Assembly (NCBI GenBank): GCA_019308985.1
Contig: JAFDHB010000004.1
Span: 1 to 55,261 of the forward strand
Length of the DNA stretch: 55,261 nt
Reading direction: 5' to 3'
From: Deltaproteobacteria bacterium
GTDB lineage: Bacteria; Desulfobacterota; DSM-4660; Desulfatiglandales; HGW-15
The notes under the pieces were generated by a model. The model had not been told where the DNA came from. It did not search any database and saw only the letters and a list, made by a program, of their open reading frames with translations. Below, in pieces: positions 44,007 through 52,582 of the stretch (its first letter is position 1; each line of letters opens with the position of its first letter). The position numbers were made by a program, and so were the translations under genes.

Positions 44007-46676
44007 TTAGGGCCCTTCCCTCTCAGGCCCCCATTCTTCAAGGCCGTCCTCTTCCAAACCGTAGGCCTCTTCCTGGTCTTTCTCCTTGGGCCTGACCTTC
44101 CTGTAAACCTCTACAGGGTCTTTGAGTACTCCGTTCACGGTCAACAGGTCCCTTTCTATTGATATATTAAACAACTGCTCATTCTCCGCCAGATAAGGCC
44201 GGATCAAGTCCCAGTCCTTTTCCTCCAGGGGCACGATTTCTCCCCCGTTCAATTGCTCCTCTTCGATAAGCCTCGAAGGATCCCTGACATAAATCGCTCC
44301 TCCCGAGGCCAGGGAAAAGAGATTGGAGCCGGGATATGGGGTGGGCTGTGGGACTACGTTTCCGTCATTGTCAAAGGTCACCCCGTTGAGAACCACGAAG
44401 CCCCCCCCGTTCAGGGGATCCCCGGCCATAAAAGATTCAGCCAGGTAATCAAGGCACGTGCCGTTTATTACCACCCTTGGTTTCCCCACAGCATTTATCA
44501 ACGGTCTGCCTGCCGCATTGCCCATCACATAGACCTCTCCACCCTTGGCCCCATACATTAAGGTCTGACCCGTATCACCGTATATCACCAACTTCCCGGA
44601 TTTCATTATCTGGCCTACCTGGTCCTGGGCATTCCCGTGTACATAGATGGAAAGACCGTCCACACCCGAGCCGAGATAGTCTCCTGAACTGCCGTAGATG
44701 TCTATCCTGACGCTACCAGAATCAGGACCCAATCCGCATCCATGGAAGCGCTGTCCCTTTAACCCGAATACTATGAATCGGTGCCATCCCCTCAAATAGG
44801 CCTCTGCCATCAAGCGGCTGTCGCAGTTATCTCCTTCTGGGGGGAACAGGGAGGCATCAATTACCAGAACTTTTTCACCATAAGTAGGACCCCTGAAGAA
44901 TTGCCTGGTCTCCCAGCTTATCAAGCGGTAAGAACCCTTTTCCCCCTCCCGTTCAAGGGTCGGAAGATGGAGGAAAATGGTCTCCAGGGTCTTGTTCACC
45001 ATTTGAAGGATTGACCGCCTCTTCTTGTCATAAGTAGGATAGCGTAAGTCTATCAACATAGTCAATGCGTCAACGGACATCTCGAAATGGGCGTCCCCCT
45101 TCAACGCCCATGCCTTTATTTCCCTGAGGCAATCCATTAGATCCGAGTAATCCCATATCTTGATATTATCCTTCACATATTCGAAGAGGAGGTCTGGCCT
45201 TTGCAGCTCAAAGTATTTTGATATATCAAAGCGGTGCTTGTCCTTCTCCTCCATGAGATAGTATACCCTGCCGGGGAGGTAGGGGGCCTGGTGAGAGGGG
45301 GTGGTGACCTCCTTGCCGAACTTGTCCGTACACCGAAGGGTCAACTCCGTTGAGTCAGGGGCCTTGGGCGCAAGATCGAAGATAAATGCCCCCCCGTCCG
45401 TGTAGCTGCCCCCGCGGGCATTCCAGTAAAGATCCGCCACGGTGCCCACGCGAGGATCCTCGTCTGAGAGGCTCTTCAGGGTCGCATCGATTGCCTGTTT
45501 CTCGGAACATATCAGCCCTATCTGGACCTGGCCGTCATGTATGGCGAAGACCTGGGGCCTGAGCATGGAGGTATCCGTTATACCTATCAGCTGAAATCTA
45601 CCGTTTGCATGATCGTTTCTGGCGATTATGAAGAACCAAGGACCATCAGGGGAGCCGTGAATATGGGTTGCCTGAATTGCCCTGTAAAGCTTTTGTTTCT
45701 CCGGCGGCAGCAGGTCAAAGTCCCTTTCCATGGTTGGAGCCAAGGCCTCGATCACGTATTCCAAGGGGTACCCGTAGGTCCTGCTGTAGAGATCAAAGAG
45801 TAGGGCAGAGACCTCCGTGTCTGTCAAGAAGAGGGGATAGATATTTCTTTGTCGTAAGTATTCGGAGACCGAGTGATAGTTGGCAAAATCCCCGTTGTGG
45901 ACCAGGGCCTCGTTCAACCCTATGAAGGGATGGGCCCCTGCAGGGTGCCATACCTTTCCCTTGGTAGGATAGCGCTGGTGGGCGATCCAGATATGGGCCT
46001 TGAAGTCATCCAGCTTGTAGTACTGAACGACCTGCTCGGCATACCCCACGATCTTTAATATGAAGAAGTTTCTGCCGTGAGAAAGGACAAAGGCCCTCTG
46101 CCTCCCGTAGGGATCATAGTAAGTCCTGTTTATCTTGAAGCTGTTCTGATAAATGAACTCGTCTTCCGCCTTACGGAGATGGAGATCTCTCAGTCCGTTG
46201 TCCGACATGAATTTCCCAAGTGCGTCTTCCTTCACCCGTACGAAATAACGCCACACGTCTGGAGGCCTCACCTCGAGTCCTCTTATGTCCCTGTAGTCAT
46301 CCACGTGTGGAATGTTTTCTGCAAAATCCACCTCAAAGTTAGGCCCTATGAATTCACGTTCCAGTTCGTCCATTACACCATCTTCGAGGACCGCTATCTG
46401 CAAGATATAGTCCTCCTCCAGCACCCCGGCAGATACGCCCAGCATGTTGTGGTCAAAGCCCATGGCCGCGATGCCGCCTCCCCGGCCGTTACCCCGGTTG
46501 TGCATCTGTTTGGATGGTTCAAAGATATGCCTGCCTCTCACGGGAATGCTGCATGCAAAGCCGGTGACGCCGCAGCCCCCTTCCGCCTCCACATCGTAAG
46601 GATTCCTTGGCTTGAGGCCCTTTACCATCCCTTTTCTTGATTCAATGATTTTTTCTATGTACTCATTCATGGTCAT
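44007..46676 (-). CDS. Glutamate synthase-type glutaminase plus GXGXG protein
   Basis: An 889-residue protein with two recognisable parts. The N-terminus is a class II glutamine amidotransferase domain (GGCGVTGFACS, nucleophile Cys35; HNRGNGRGGGIAAM; HNGDFANY). The last third is a GXGXG right-handed helix as at the C-terminus of GltB (GADGDLGSGVDGLSIYVHGNAQDQVGQ-like turns, VYVMGNAAGRPLINAVG, FVVLNGVTFD). The central FMN synthase domain is absent and is encoded by the next genes, so this is a split glutamate synthase. The ATG at 46674-46676 is chosen for GAAGG upstream rather than the TTG two codons earlier. Confidence 0.88.
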   Translation of the reverse strand: MTMNEYIEKIIESRKGMVKGLKPRNPYDVEAEGGCGVTGFACSIPVRGRHIFEPSKQMHNRGNGRGGGIAAMGFDHNMLGVSAGVLEEDYILQIAVLEDGVMDELEREFIGPNFEVDFAENIPHVDDYRDIRGLEVRPPDVWRYFVRVKEDALGKFMSDNGLRDLHLRKAEDEFIYQNSFKINRTYYDPYGRQRAFVLSHGRNFFILKIVGYAEQVVQYYKLDDFKAHIWIAHQRYPTKGKVWHPAGAHPFIGLNEALVHNGDFANYHSVSEYLRQRNIYPLFLTDTEVSALLFDLYSRTYGYPLEYVIEALAPTMERDFDLLPPEKQKLYRAIQATHIHGSPDGPWFFIIARNDHANGRFQLIGITDTSMLRPQVFAIHDGQVQIGLICSEKQAIDATLKSLSDEDPRVGTVADLYWNARGGSYTDGGAFIFDLAPKAPDSTELTLRCTDKFGKEVTTPSHQAPYLPGRVYYLMEEKDKHRFDISKYFELQRPDLLFEYVKDNIKIWDYSDLMDCLREIKAWALKGDAHFEMSVDALTMLIDLRYPTYDKKRRSILQMVNKTLETIFLHLPTLEREGEKGSYRLISWETRQFFRGPTYGEKVLVIDASLFPPEGDNCDSRLMAEAYLRGWHRFIVFGLKGQRFHGCGLGPDSGSVRIDIYGSSGDYLGSGVDGLSIYVHGNAQDQVGQIMKSGKLVIYGDTGQTLMYGAKGGEVYVMGNAAGRPLINAVGKPRVVINGTCLDYLAESFMAGDPLNGGGFVVLNGVTFDNDGNVVPQPTPYPGSNLFSLASGGAIYVRDPSRLIEEEQLNGGEIVPLEEKDWDLIRPYLAENEQLFNISIERDLLTVNGVLKDPVEVYRKVRPKEKDQEEAYGLEEDGLEEWGPEREGP

Positions 46677-46878
46677 TAACAACTGCCTTCAGGCTCCCAT
46701 ACTAGGTTATTATGATATGATTTCGTCACCCTGCCTTCAAGCCCGGACATCATCCCTGATCCTCACCTTCGCTATGGCAGGGGACAACCAATGGCGCAAC
46801 AAATGAAATAAATCAAACCTGACCCGGCAAACCGGTTGTTCCTGCTCACTGAAGCCGGACAGACGATCCCGTGTTCTT

Positions 46879-48381
46879 TCAGCTCTTCATGTAGTCCAGA
46901 TGCGTCAGGCAGTCCGTTCTTCCCACGAGCTCCTGCAATTTCTTCATCCCGAGCCCTTTGAGGATGCGGACCAGTTCCTTTCTCCAGGCCAAGAACATAT
47001 TTACGATCCTCTGCGTTCCCCAGTCGTGGTCTATGAGCTCCATCAGTTCAGGATCGGTGGTGGCGATCCCCCTTGCGCATCCTCTTCCCCTCTCACAGTT
47101 ATGGCAGCGGATGCACTCCAGTGCAACGAGATCCGCCGTTCCAGTGCAAACCCCGTCTGCACCAAGCGCGATTATCTTCGCAACATCGTGTGGAGTCCTA
47201 ATTCCTCCGCTGGCTATCACCGTTATCTTGTCCCTGACACCCTCTTCCTGGAGGAACCGGTGGACCTTGGGCACGGCATACTCGATAGGCATTGCAATGT
47301 TCTTTTTCGCTATATCAGGAGCAGCACCGGTCCCGCCGTAGCTCCCGTCAAGATGAATAATGTGGGCCCCGGCATAGTAGCTTCCTATTGCCACCATATC
47401 CACGTCAGTAGGGGTGGACACCTTAACGGAAACCACCGCCTTAGGGTTGATGGCCTTGATCCAGTCAACGTGTTTCTTGTGATCTTCAACGGAATACACG
47501 CTGTGAAAAGGAAAGGGTGAAAAGAGGGGATATCCGACAACGGCCTCCCTCATTCGCGCTACTCCCGGAGTCACCTTGTCACCCAGCAGGTGGCCTCCTA
47601 GGCCCGGCTTCGCCCCCTGGGCGTATTTGAATTCCACCATCCGGACCCTCTGAATTGTCTCCTCCCTGACCCCGAAGAGGCCGGTCGCAACCTGGGTTAT
47701 GACATTGTCATCGTAGGGCTTCAGTTCATCTGGATATCCGCCTTCTCCGGTACAGCAGAGCGTCCCTAGGGCAACCGCGGCTTTTATCCTGCTCAGCATT
47801 GTATTAATGCTAACAGACCCGTAAGACATTCCTCCGCCGTAAAAGGGAACCTCAATCCTGATCCTGTGGGCATTGTCTTGCCTCCTGTTTAGCTCAATAC
47901 CAATGTCAACCTCGTCCTCGCCCTCTTGGGCACCGACATTCGCTCGATCCCTCGGCATGAGGAGGCGCAATTTGTCAAAGCCCCCCCCTGAACTCCCGAC
48001 CTTGTACTCCAGCCCCGCACCGGGCACTTCTCCGAACTCCGCCATATACCAGGTACTCACCAGGAGGTCCGCTGTCCATCTGAAGTCGCCAATAGCGTCA
48101 AAATCCGGATTTCTCCTGACCTGGATGGCCTGAACAGGACATGCCTCGAAACAAGGATCCGGGCAATCCCATCCCATACAGAGGTAAGATTTTTCCACGT
48201 AGACCTTCCCCCTCCTTCTCACATGAACCCCTCGCGGGCATTTCTCTATGCAGGTACCGCATCCGGTGCAATTACTCCTTCGGTTGACTCGATATTTTCC
48301 TATCGGGTTCCTAAAGCGGCTCGGAGCGCGAACTGCCCTCGGGAATTCAAAGCCGTTATTATTATTCAAGCTCATGGCCAT
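46879..48381 (-). CDS. Glutamate synthase FMN domain protein with N-terminal ferredoxin
   Basis: A 500-residue protein. Residues 38-81 carry two [4Fe-4S] sites (CTGCGTCIEKCP and CMGWDCPDPCFEACP). The rest is the FMN and 2-oxoglutarate-binding barrel of GltB, with YGGGMSYGSVS, GEGGYPDEL, the QGAKPGLGGHL loop, DGSYGGTGAAP, VIASGGIRTPHDVAK and the [3Fe-4S] Cys set CIRCHNCERGRGC. It should combine ammonia from the neighbouring glutaminase with 2-oxoglutarate to glutamate, electrons entering by ferredoxin. The start at 48381 has GGGGGG upstream and overlaps the previous gene by 20 bases. Confidence 0.9.
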   Translation of the reverse strand: MAMSLNNNNGFEFPRAVRAPSRFRNPIGKYRVNRRSNCTGCGTCIEKCPRGVHVRRRGKVYVEKSYLCMGWDCPDPCFEACPVQAIQVRRNPDFDAIGDFRWTADLLVSTWYMAEFGEVPGAGLEYKVGSSGGGFDKLRLLMPRDRANVGAQEGEDEVDIGIELNRRQDNAHRIRIEVPFYGGGMSYGSVSINTMLSRIKAAVALGTLCCTGEGGYPDELKPYDDNVITQVATGLFGVREETIQRVRMVEFKYAQGAKPGLGGHLLGDKVTPGVARMREAVVGYPLFSPFPFHSVYSVEDHKKHVDWIKAINPKAVVSVKVSTPTDVDMVAIGSYYAGAHIIHLDGSYGGTGAAPDIAKKNIAMPIEYAVPKVHRFLQEEGVRDKITVIASGGIRTPHDVAKIIALGADGVCTGTADLVALECIRCHNCERGRGCARGIATTDPELMELIDHDWGTQRIVNMFLAWRKELVRILKGLGMKKLQELVGRTDCLTHLDYMKS

Positions 48382-49759
48382 CAGTCTTGCCCCCCATACT
48401 GCCAAAGGTAGACCTGTCCAGATCTTCATAGAACATTGCCCGCCCTGCTTCCCCCCGCAGTCTCCGGGCGTCACGAATTCCCATTGCACCCATCACCTCC
48501 AGGAGTTGGTTGTGCCAGGCCCCCAGGAGATTAATGACACGACCCGCCACCCAGCCTGGCGGGGCCTTCTCAATCTCCACGGGACATGAAAGCCCTTTTG
48601 TACACCTTCTGCAAACCCTGCACTCGAGGGCAACGAGAAGAGGAATGTCCACCAGTACGGCATCCGCACCACATATCAACGCCTTTGCCACGTGCTCGGC
48701 CATGGCAAGGCCCCCGCTGGCAAGAAGGGTGACCTCATCCCGGAAGCCTGCTTCCACTAGCGCTAAGTGCACGCTCCTGATTCCGTCCCTCATGAAGACC
48801 TCTTGTCTGCCAGCAGCCGTACCATGATCCGAGGTCTCGACATGGACAATGGAAACACCCCGCCTGATGCAAGAAATAACCCTTTCCTCGATGCCTTCCC
48901 TTAGGGGCAGCCTGAGTGATACGAGCGCAGCCCTATTCCTGGTCTTCAGGTCCTCGAAGGTCTTATGCCACTCCCTGTGCCACGGGATCTCCACTAACCT
49001 GGGTTGCTTAGTTGTCATACTCTTTGCCGATGCCCCCTCGGGCACTAATGGGATAAGGTGGGGAGCCAAGTCTCGAAGCTCCTTCGACAACATGGAATCT
49101 GGTAGTGCCAGAAGTGTCCCCAGCTCCTTTGCCGCCCTTGCCCAGCCCTTAATTGTATCTCTGCTCAGGGAGCCGAACTGAGGAACTTTCAACATCATGG
49201 GCATGGGAATACTTATGATCTGAGGCGTTTCACCCATCAATTCCCCTTCACTCGAGAACGAGAGTTGCCTTGGCGTCTTTCCTATGTCAACGGCCGTGCT
49301 TATGTATTCCCGGCCGTGGATGCCGTCTCGGGTGGGTCGGACGATTTCCGACATATCGGTCCACATGGCGTCGAAACCGGGTCCTGAGAAGGGCCCTGGA
49401 TAGCCAGCCCCGGATACCGGAATTTTGCCTGTTTCAGCCTGGTACCACAGCCTCGAGATTATATCAGGCATCCAGTACCTATCCCCTAAGGACCTGAACT
49501 CCGGTATGACGGATTTATGGATCAGTTCCTTGGGACAACTCTGCACGCAACGAAAACAATTCATACACTGATGGTCGATAGAGTCCACCATCTGCCGTGG
49601 GTCCAGTGCCCTGTTTTCGTATACGCCGTAAACGCATTTCTTTTTGACGCATACGGCGCACCTAAGGCACCCCTCTTCCCAGGCGATAACACCCGACTTT
49701 GAAATGGCCTTGAAACGGTTAGGTACAGGCCTCGTATGTATCATGTATTTGGACGGCAT
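48362..49759 (-). CDS. Divergent glutamate-synthase-like FMN domain paralogue with ferredoxin
   Basis: A 465-residue paralogue of the downstream protein. N-terminal Cys motifs are CLRCAVCVKKKC (31-42) and CMNCFRCVQSCP (65-76). The barrel is recognisable (LLASGGLAMAEHVAKALICGADAV) and keeps a Cys set CRVCRRCTKGLSC. However, the region matching GGTGAAP reads DHGTAAGRQ, and the QGAKPGLGG loop is not visible, so classical glutamate synthase catalysis is doubtful. It may be an electron-transfer or regulatory partner. ATG 49759 is chosen because GAGGTGAGG lies six bases upstream; the open frame before it runs through a repeat. Confidence 0.75.
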   Translation of the reverse strand: MPSKYMIHTRPVPNRFKAISKSGVIAWEEGCLRCAVCVKKKCVYGVYENRALDPRQMVDSIDHQCMNCFRCVQSCPKELIHKSVIPEFRSLGDRYWMPDIISRLWYQAETGKIPVSGAGYPGPFSGPGFDAMWTDMSEIVRPTRDGIHGREYISTAVDIGKTPRQLSFSSEGELMGETPQIISIPMPMMLKVPQFGSLSRDTIKGWARAAKELGTLLALPDSMLSKELRDLAPHLIPLVPEGASAKSMTTKQPRLVEIPWHREWHKTFEDLKTRNRAALVSLRLPLREGIEERVISCIRRGVSIVHVETSDHGTAAGRQEVFMRDGIRSVHLALVEAGFRDEVTLLASGGLAMAEHVAKALICGADAVLVDIPLLVALECRVCRRCTKGLSCPVEIEKAPPGWVAGRVINLLGAWHNQLLEVMGAMGIRDARRLRGEAGRAMFYEDLDRSTFGSMGGKTDGHELE

Positions 49760-49811
49760 GAAATCCTCACCTCTCATTGTTTCCCGATATCCCTGGACCC
49801 CAATAGAGATT

Positions 49812-49837
49812 GATCGCAGGTAAAACCTGATCCTACA
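49812..49837. repeat. Partial REP-like repeat
   Basis: GATCGCAGGTAAAACCTGATCCTACA matches, in two pieces, the right half of the element at 34994-35062 (ATCGCAGG...AACCTGCTCCTACA). It is a truncated copy placed directly before the complete copy at 49859. Confidence 0.55.
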
Positions 49838-49858
49838 TCGCAACGCATTGCATCGTCC

Positions 49859-49935
49859 GGGTGTAGGAGCAACCTCCGGTTGCGATTCCCCAGTCCGCAT
49901 ATCGCACCAGGGGTTTATCCCGATGCTCCTACAGG
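49859..49935. repeat. REP-like palindromic repeat, copy 2
   Basis: It opens with GGGTGTAGGAGCAACCTC and closes with GCTCCTACAGG, with inner GGTTGCGATTCC and GCATATCGCA as in the copy at 34994-35062. It sits in the gap between metF and the FMN-domain paralogue. Confidence 0.7.
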
Positions 49936-49946
49936 AGAATGAATCA

Positions 49947-50885
49947 TCATCCCCCTGACGGCGCGGCCTCCGGTCGGGGCAGCAGCCCTGCCCTCTCGAC
50001 TATCTCGCCCACTGCCTCTTCCCACTTTATTGCCATGATATGGACTCCTTTTACGCCGGGCATGTCCTTCACCCGCTCAATGGTCTCCACGCAGATCTTG
50101 ATGCCCTCCTCCTTCTGCCTGTCCTTTGGGACACCGTCCATTCTCCTTATCAGTTCATCGGGGATATCCATCCCGGAGACCTTGTTTTTCATATACCTGG
50201 CCATCCCGGACGACTTCAGGGGAGTTACTCCACCAAGAATGAAGGCCTTATCGGTCAGGCCCCTATCCCTCGCCATGGCGATCCAATGTTCGAATCTCTC
50301 GATGTTATAGATGCACTGGGTCTGAATGAAGTCAGCTCCGGCAGATATCTTTTTGGCAAGTCTGACGACTCTGAAGCTCAGGGGGTCGGCAAAGGGATTG
50401 GCCGCCGCCCCTATGAACAGCCCAGGGGCCTTTGAAAGGGTTTCTCCACCGATGATCTTGGCTTCATCGCGCATTTGCCTGACCGTACTGATCAATTGGA
50501 CCGAGTCCAGATCATACACCCCCATTGCCTGGGGTTGATTGCCGAAGAGCTGGTGATCACCCGACAAACAAAGGACATTGCGAATCCCCAGGGCCGCCGC
50601 CCCCAAGATGTCTGATTGAAGGGCTATCCTGTTTCTGTCCCTGACCACCATTTGTAGCACGGGGTCCATCCCCTCGGACTTCAAGATGGCACATGCGGCC
50701 ATGCTCGACATCCTGACAATGGCTGTCTGGTTGTCCGTGACATTCACGGCATCCACCTTGCCCTTCAACAATGCGGCCTTGTCCAGTATTACCTGAGGGT
50801 CCGATCCCTTCGGGGGGCCGCATTCGGCTGTCACCGCGAACTCCCCCTGCCTGAGAATACGTTCCAAGTTGCTGGCGGTTCTCAC
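49947..50885 (-). CDS. metF: Methylene-tetrahydrofolate reductase, MetF subunit
   Basis: A 312-residue flavin TIM-barrel reductase converting methylene-THF to methyl-THF. Typical segments are TAECGPPKGSDP near 18-29, VNVTDNQTAIVRMSS, VLCLSGDHQLFG, GAAANPFADP, FIQTQCIYNIERFEHW and ILGGVTPLKS. It is shorter than aerobic MetF but normal for MetFV systems of anaerobes. Its ATG overlaps the metV stop. It probably belongs to the methyl branch of the Wood-Ljungdahl pathway. Confidence 0.95.
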   Translation of the reverse strand: MRTASNLERILRQGEFAVTAECGPPKGSDPQVILDKAALLKGKVDAVNVTDNQTAIVRMSSMAACAILKSEGMDPVLQMVVRDRNRIALQSDILGAAALGIRNVLCLSGDHQLFGNQPQAMGVYDLDSVQLISTVRQMRDEAKIIGGETLSKAPGLFIGAAANPFADPLSFRVVRLAKKISAGADFIQTQCIYNIERFEHWIAMARDRGLTDKAFILGGVTPLKSSGMARYMKNKVSGMDIPDELIRRMDGVPKDRQKEEGIKICVETIERVKDMPGVKGVHIMAIKWEEAVGEIVERAGLLPRPEAAPSGG

Positions 50886-51550
50886 TTTTGCTGATCCTCC
50901 CTGATGATCTTTCTCGGCCCCTGTCCCTGCTTCTTGGACCAGTCCTTGGGTGGATACACTTCCTCCAGGCGCTCAAGGGCATTGAAATTCTCCAGCCGCT
51001 CTATTATGAGCTGCCACGCGCAGGGGACATCGGGATCGACCTCGCAGCGACCCTCGATCGAGCCACCGCACGGGCCATTCATCAACTGTTTTGAACATCG
51101 TGCGATAGGACACACGCTTCCGAAATAATAGAGCATGCAGTCGCCGCACCCGCGGCAATTTTCAACCCAGTATCCTTGGTCCTTGGTTTCCCCGAGGAAG
51201 GCCGTATTCAGGGCTGGAAGAACGGGAATCTCCGGGAAGATCTCCGCCACGGCCTGAACGCCTGCCCCACAGGCAAGGGATAGGATCGCATCGTACTGGC
51301 CCGCGATGTCATCGAGCTCGATTATGAACTCCTTGACACACTGTCGGTCAAGGGTACTTTCCTTGATATTTATGTCCGCTCCTTCAATCTTGCTTGCCAT
51401 CCGCAAGGTGGAAGCAAGCATGCCTGTCTCTTTTTCCCCCCCCGCCGCGCACTCTGCCACGCAGGTTCCGCATCCGAGAACAAGTATGTTCTTGTAAGGT
51501 CTGATCATGTCCCTGATTTCATCTATGGGTTTTTGCTCTGCTGTTATCAT
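50882..51550 (-). CDS. metV: MetV-type methylene-THF reductase C-terminal domain protein
   Basis: A 222-residue Cys-rich protein of the MTHFR C-terminal (MetV) family. Cys motifs are GCGTCVAECAAGG near 26-38 and, toward the C-terminus, CRGCGDCMLYYFGSVCPIARCSKQLMNGPCGG. MetV forms a complex with MetF and, in acetogens and related anaerobes, links it to Rnf- or Hdr-type electron donors. Gene order mvhD-metV-metF with coupling of metV and metF fits such a complex. Confidence 0.93.
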   Translation of the reverse strand: MITAEQKPIDEIRDMIRPYKNILVLGCGTCVAECAAGGEKETGMLASTLRMASKIEGADINIKESTLDRQCVKEFIIELDDIAGQYDAILSLACGAGVQAVAEIFPEIPVLPALNTAFLGETKDQGYWVENCRGCGDCMLYYFGSVCPIARCSKQLMNGPCGGSIEGRCEVDPDVPCAWQLIIERLENFNALERLEEVYPPKDWSKKQGQGPRKIIREDQQK

Positions 51551-51616
51551 CTCTCATTTCCCCTTCCGTCTCACCTATTCAGTCTTGAGCGTGTCCCTTT
51601 GGACAAGAGAAGGCCT

Positions 51617-52075
51617 TCAAATTACCTCTCTCTTTCTACGCCTTTCCCCATGTTTCCTGAAGACAGGAGAAGGAGCCAAGTTGCCTATCTTTCCCATAAT
51701 ATCCCTGGTCACGCCTGAGAGGGTTTCTCGGGAACCAGGGGTAAGGGTCAGGATCCCTATCCTCTCCCTTTCAAGCCCGATCCCTGCAATGATGTCCCCG
51801 GCCCTTTCAACCCTCTTCCTGGCCCTCAGGTTCCCCTCAAAGTACCGACACTCCCCCTCGGGACAGGTAACCACATAGGCGGCATCTGCAAATTCTTCCA
51901 GCGCCTTCAAAAAATGAAGGGGCTCAACCCTTCCACTACAGGGCATGGGGAAAAGCCTGAGGGAATCACCGTATATCTTTTCCAGGCTTTGCCTCTGCTC
52001 CTCTCCGCTTTCAGGGATATTCTGGCAATAAAAAAGGGCCAGAAAAGGCCTCTCTTTTTCCTTGATCTCTGTCAT
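51617..52075 (-). CDS. mvhD: Hydrogenase/HdrA-linked iron-sulfur subunit (MvhD family)
   Basis: A 152-residue MvhD-type protein. Segments ALFYCQNIPESG, LFPMPCSGRVEPLHFLKALEEFADAAYVVTCPEGECRY (read as PMPCSGRVEP and TCPEGECRY) hold the conserved cluster Cys. MvhD passes electrons to HdrA in flavin-bifurcating complexes. Here it precedes metV-metF but hdrABC is absent, so it may couple MetFV to Hdr proteins encoded elsewhere. The ATG at 52073-52075 is preferred over a TTG eleven codons upstream, as homology begins there. Confidence 0.88.
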   Translation of the reverse strand: MTEIKEKERPFLALFYCQNIPESGEEQRQSLEKIYGDSLRLFPMPCSGRVEPLHFLKALEEFADAAYVVTCPEGECRYFEGNLRARKRVERAGDIIAGIGLERERIGILTLTPGSRETLSGVTRDIMGKIGNLAPSPVFRKHGERRRKREVI

Positions 52076-52582
52076 TTCCTTTCCAACCTTTACCTTTGGG
52101 GCACGCAAAAAGGCTGTCTATTTCACCCTCCTATTCAAATATCAGGGCGTTGGTTCCTCACCTGCCTTGTCGAAGATCCCGCTATGCGGGGGACCAGGAT
52201 TTCCAATAGGCAACAAAAAAGGCATCTCACCCCCTCGGGGTCAGACGCCTTTGTCTGTTACTCTTAGACAGAAAATCCGCACGCCCTTGTCCGGACTTCA
52301 TTTTCTTCTATATTACGTTATTTGAGCCCTCTGTCAAGATTTTCTCTCAGAAGAAGTGCAAAAATCATAAGACCCTGCCGATTTGCCCATCCAGGCAGCA
52401 TGCGCAAGGCATCTATCAGGTTTTCAAAAAAGCCCTGCTGAATATCTTCACATATGTTTCGTCCAGGACACGGAGCTTGAACGTCGAGAGGATTTGATCC
52501 ATTTTGACCCAAGGCGAATCTTCAAGTGCAGTTGCCCAACTTATTTTGTGAGCCATGCCCCAGAGGTAGAGATCATAACATC
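52076..52582. other. Intergenic region between the reductase and mvhD
   Basis: Besides the terminator at 52214-52249 this stretch holds a small CCCGC/GCGGG hairpin at 52178-52190 and a purine-rich run just before mvhD. Positions 52260-52580 encode no recognisable protein on either strand. Confidence 0.5.
52214..52249 (-). terminator. Rho-independent terminator after the radical SAM locus
   Basis: On the minus strand GGCGTCTGACCCC pairs with GGGGTGAGATGCC (12 of 13 positions, short loop) and is followed by TTTTTTG at 52214-52220. It ends the minus-strand transcript that begins with the radical SAM gene and isolates it from mvhD-metV-metF. Confidence 0.85.
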
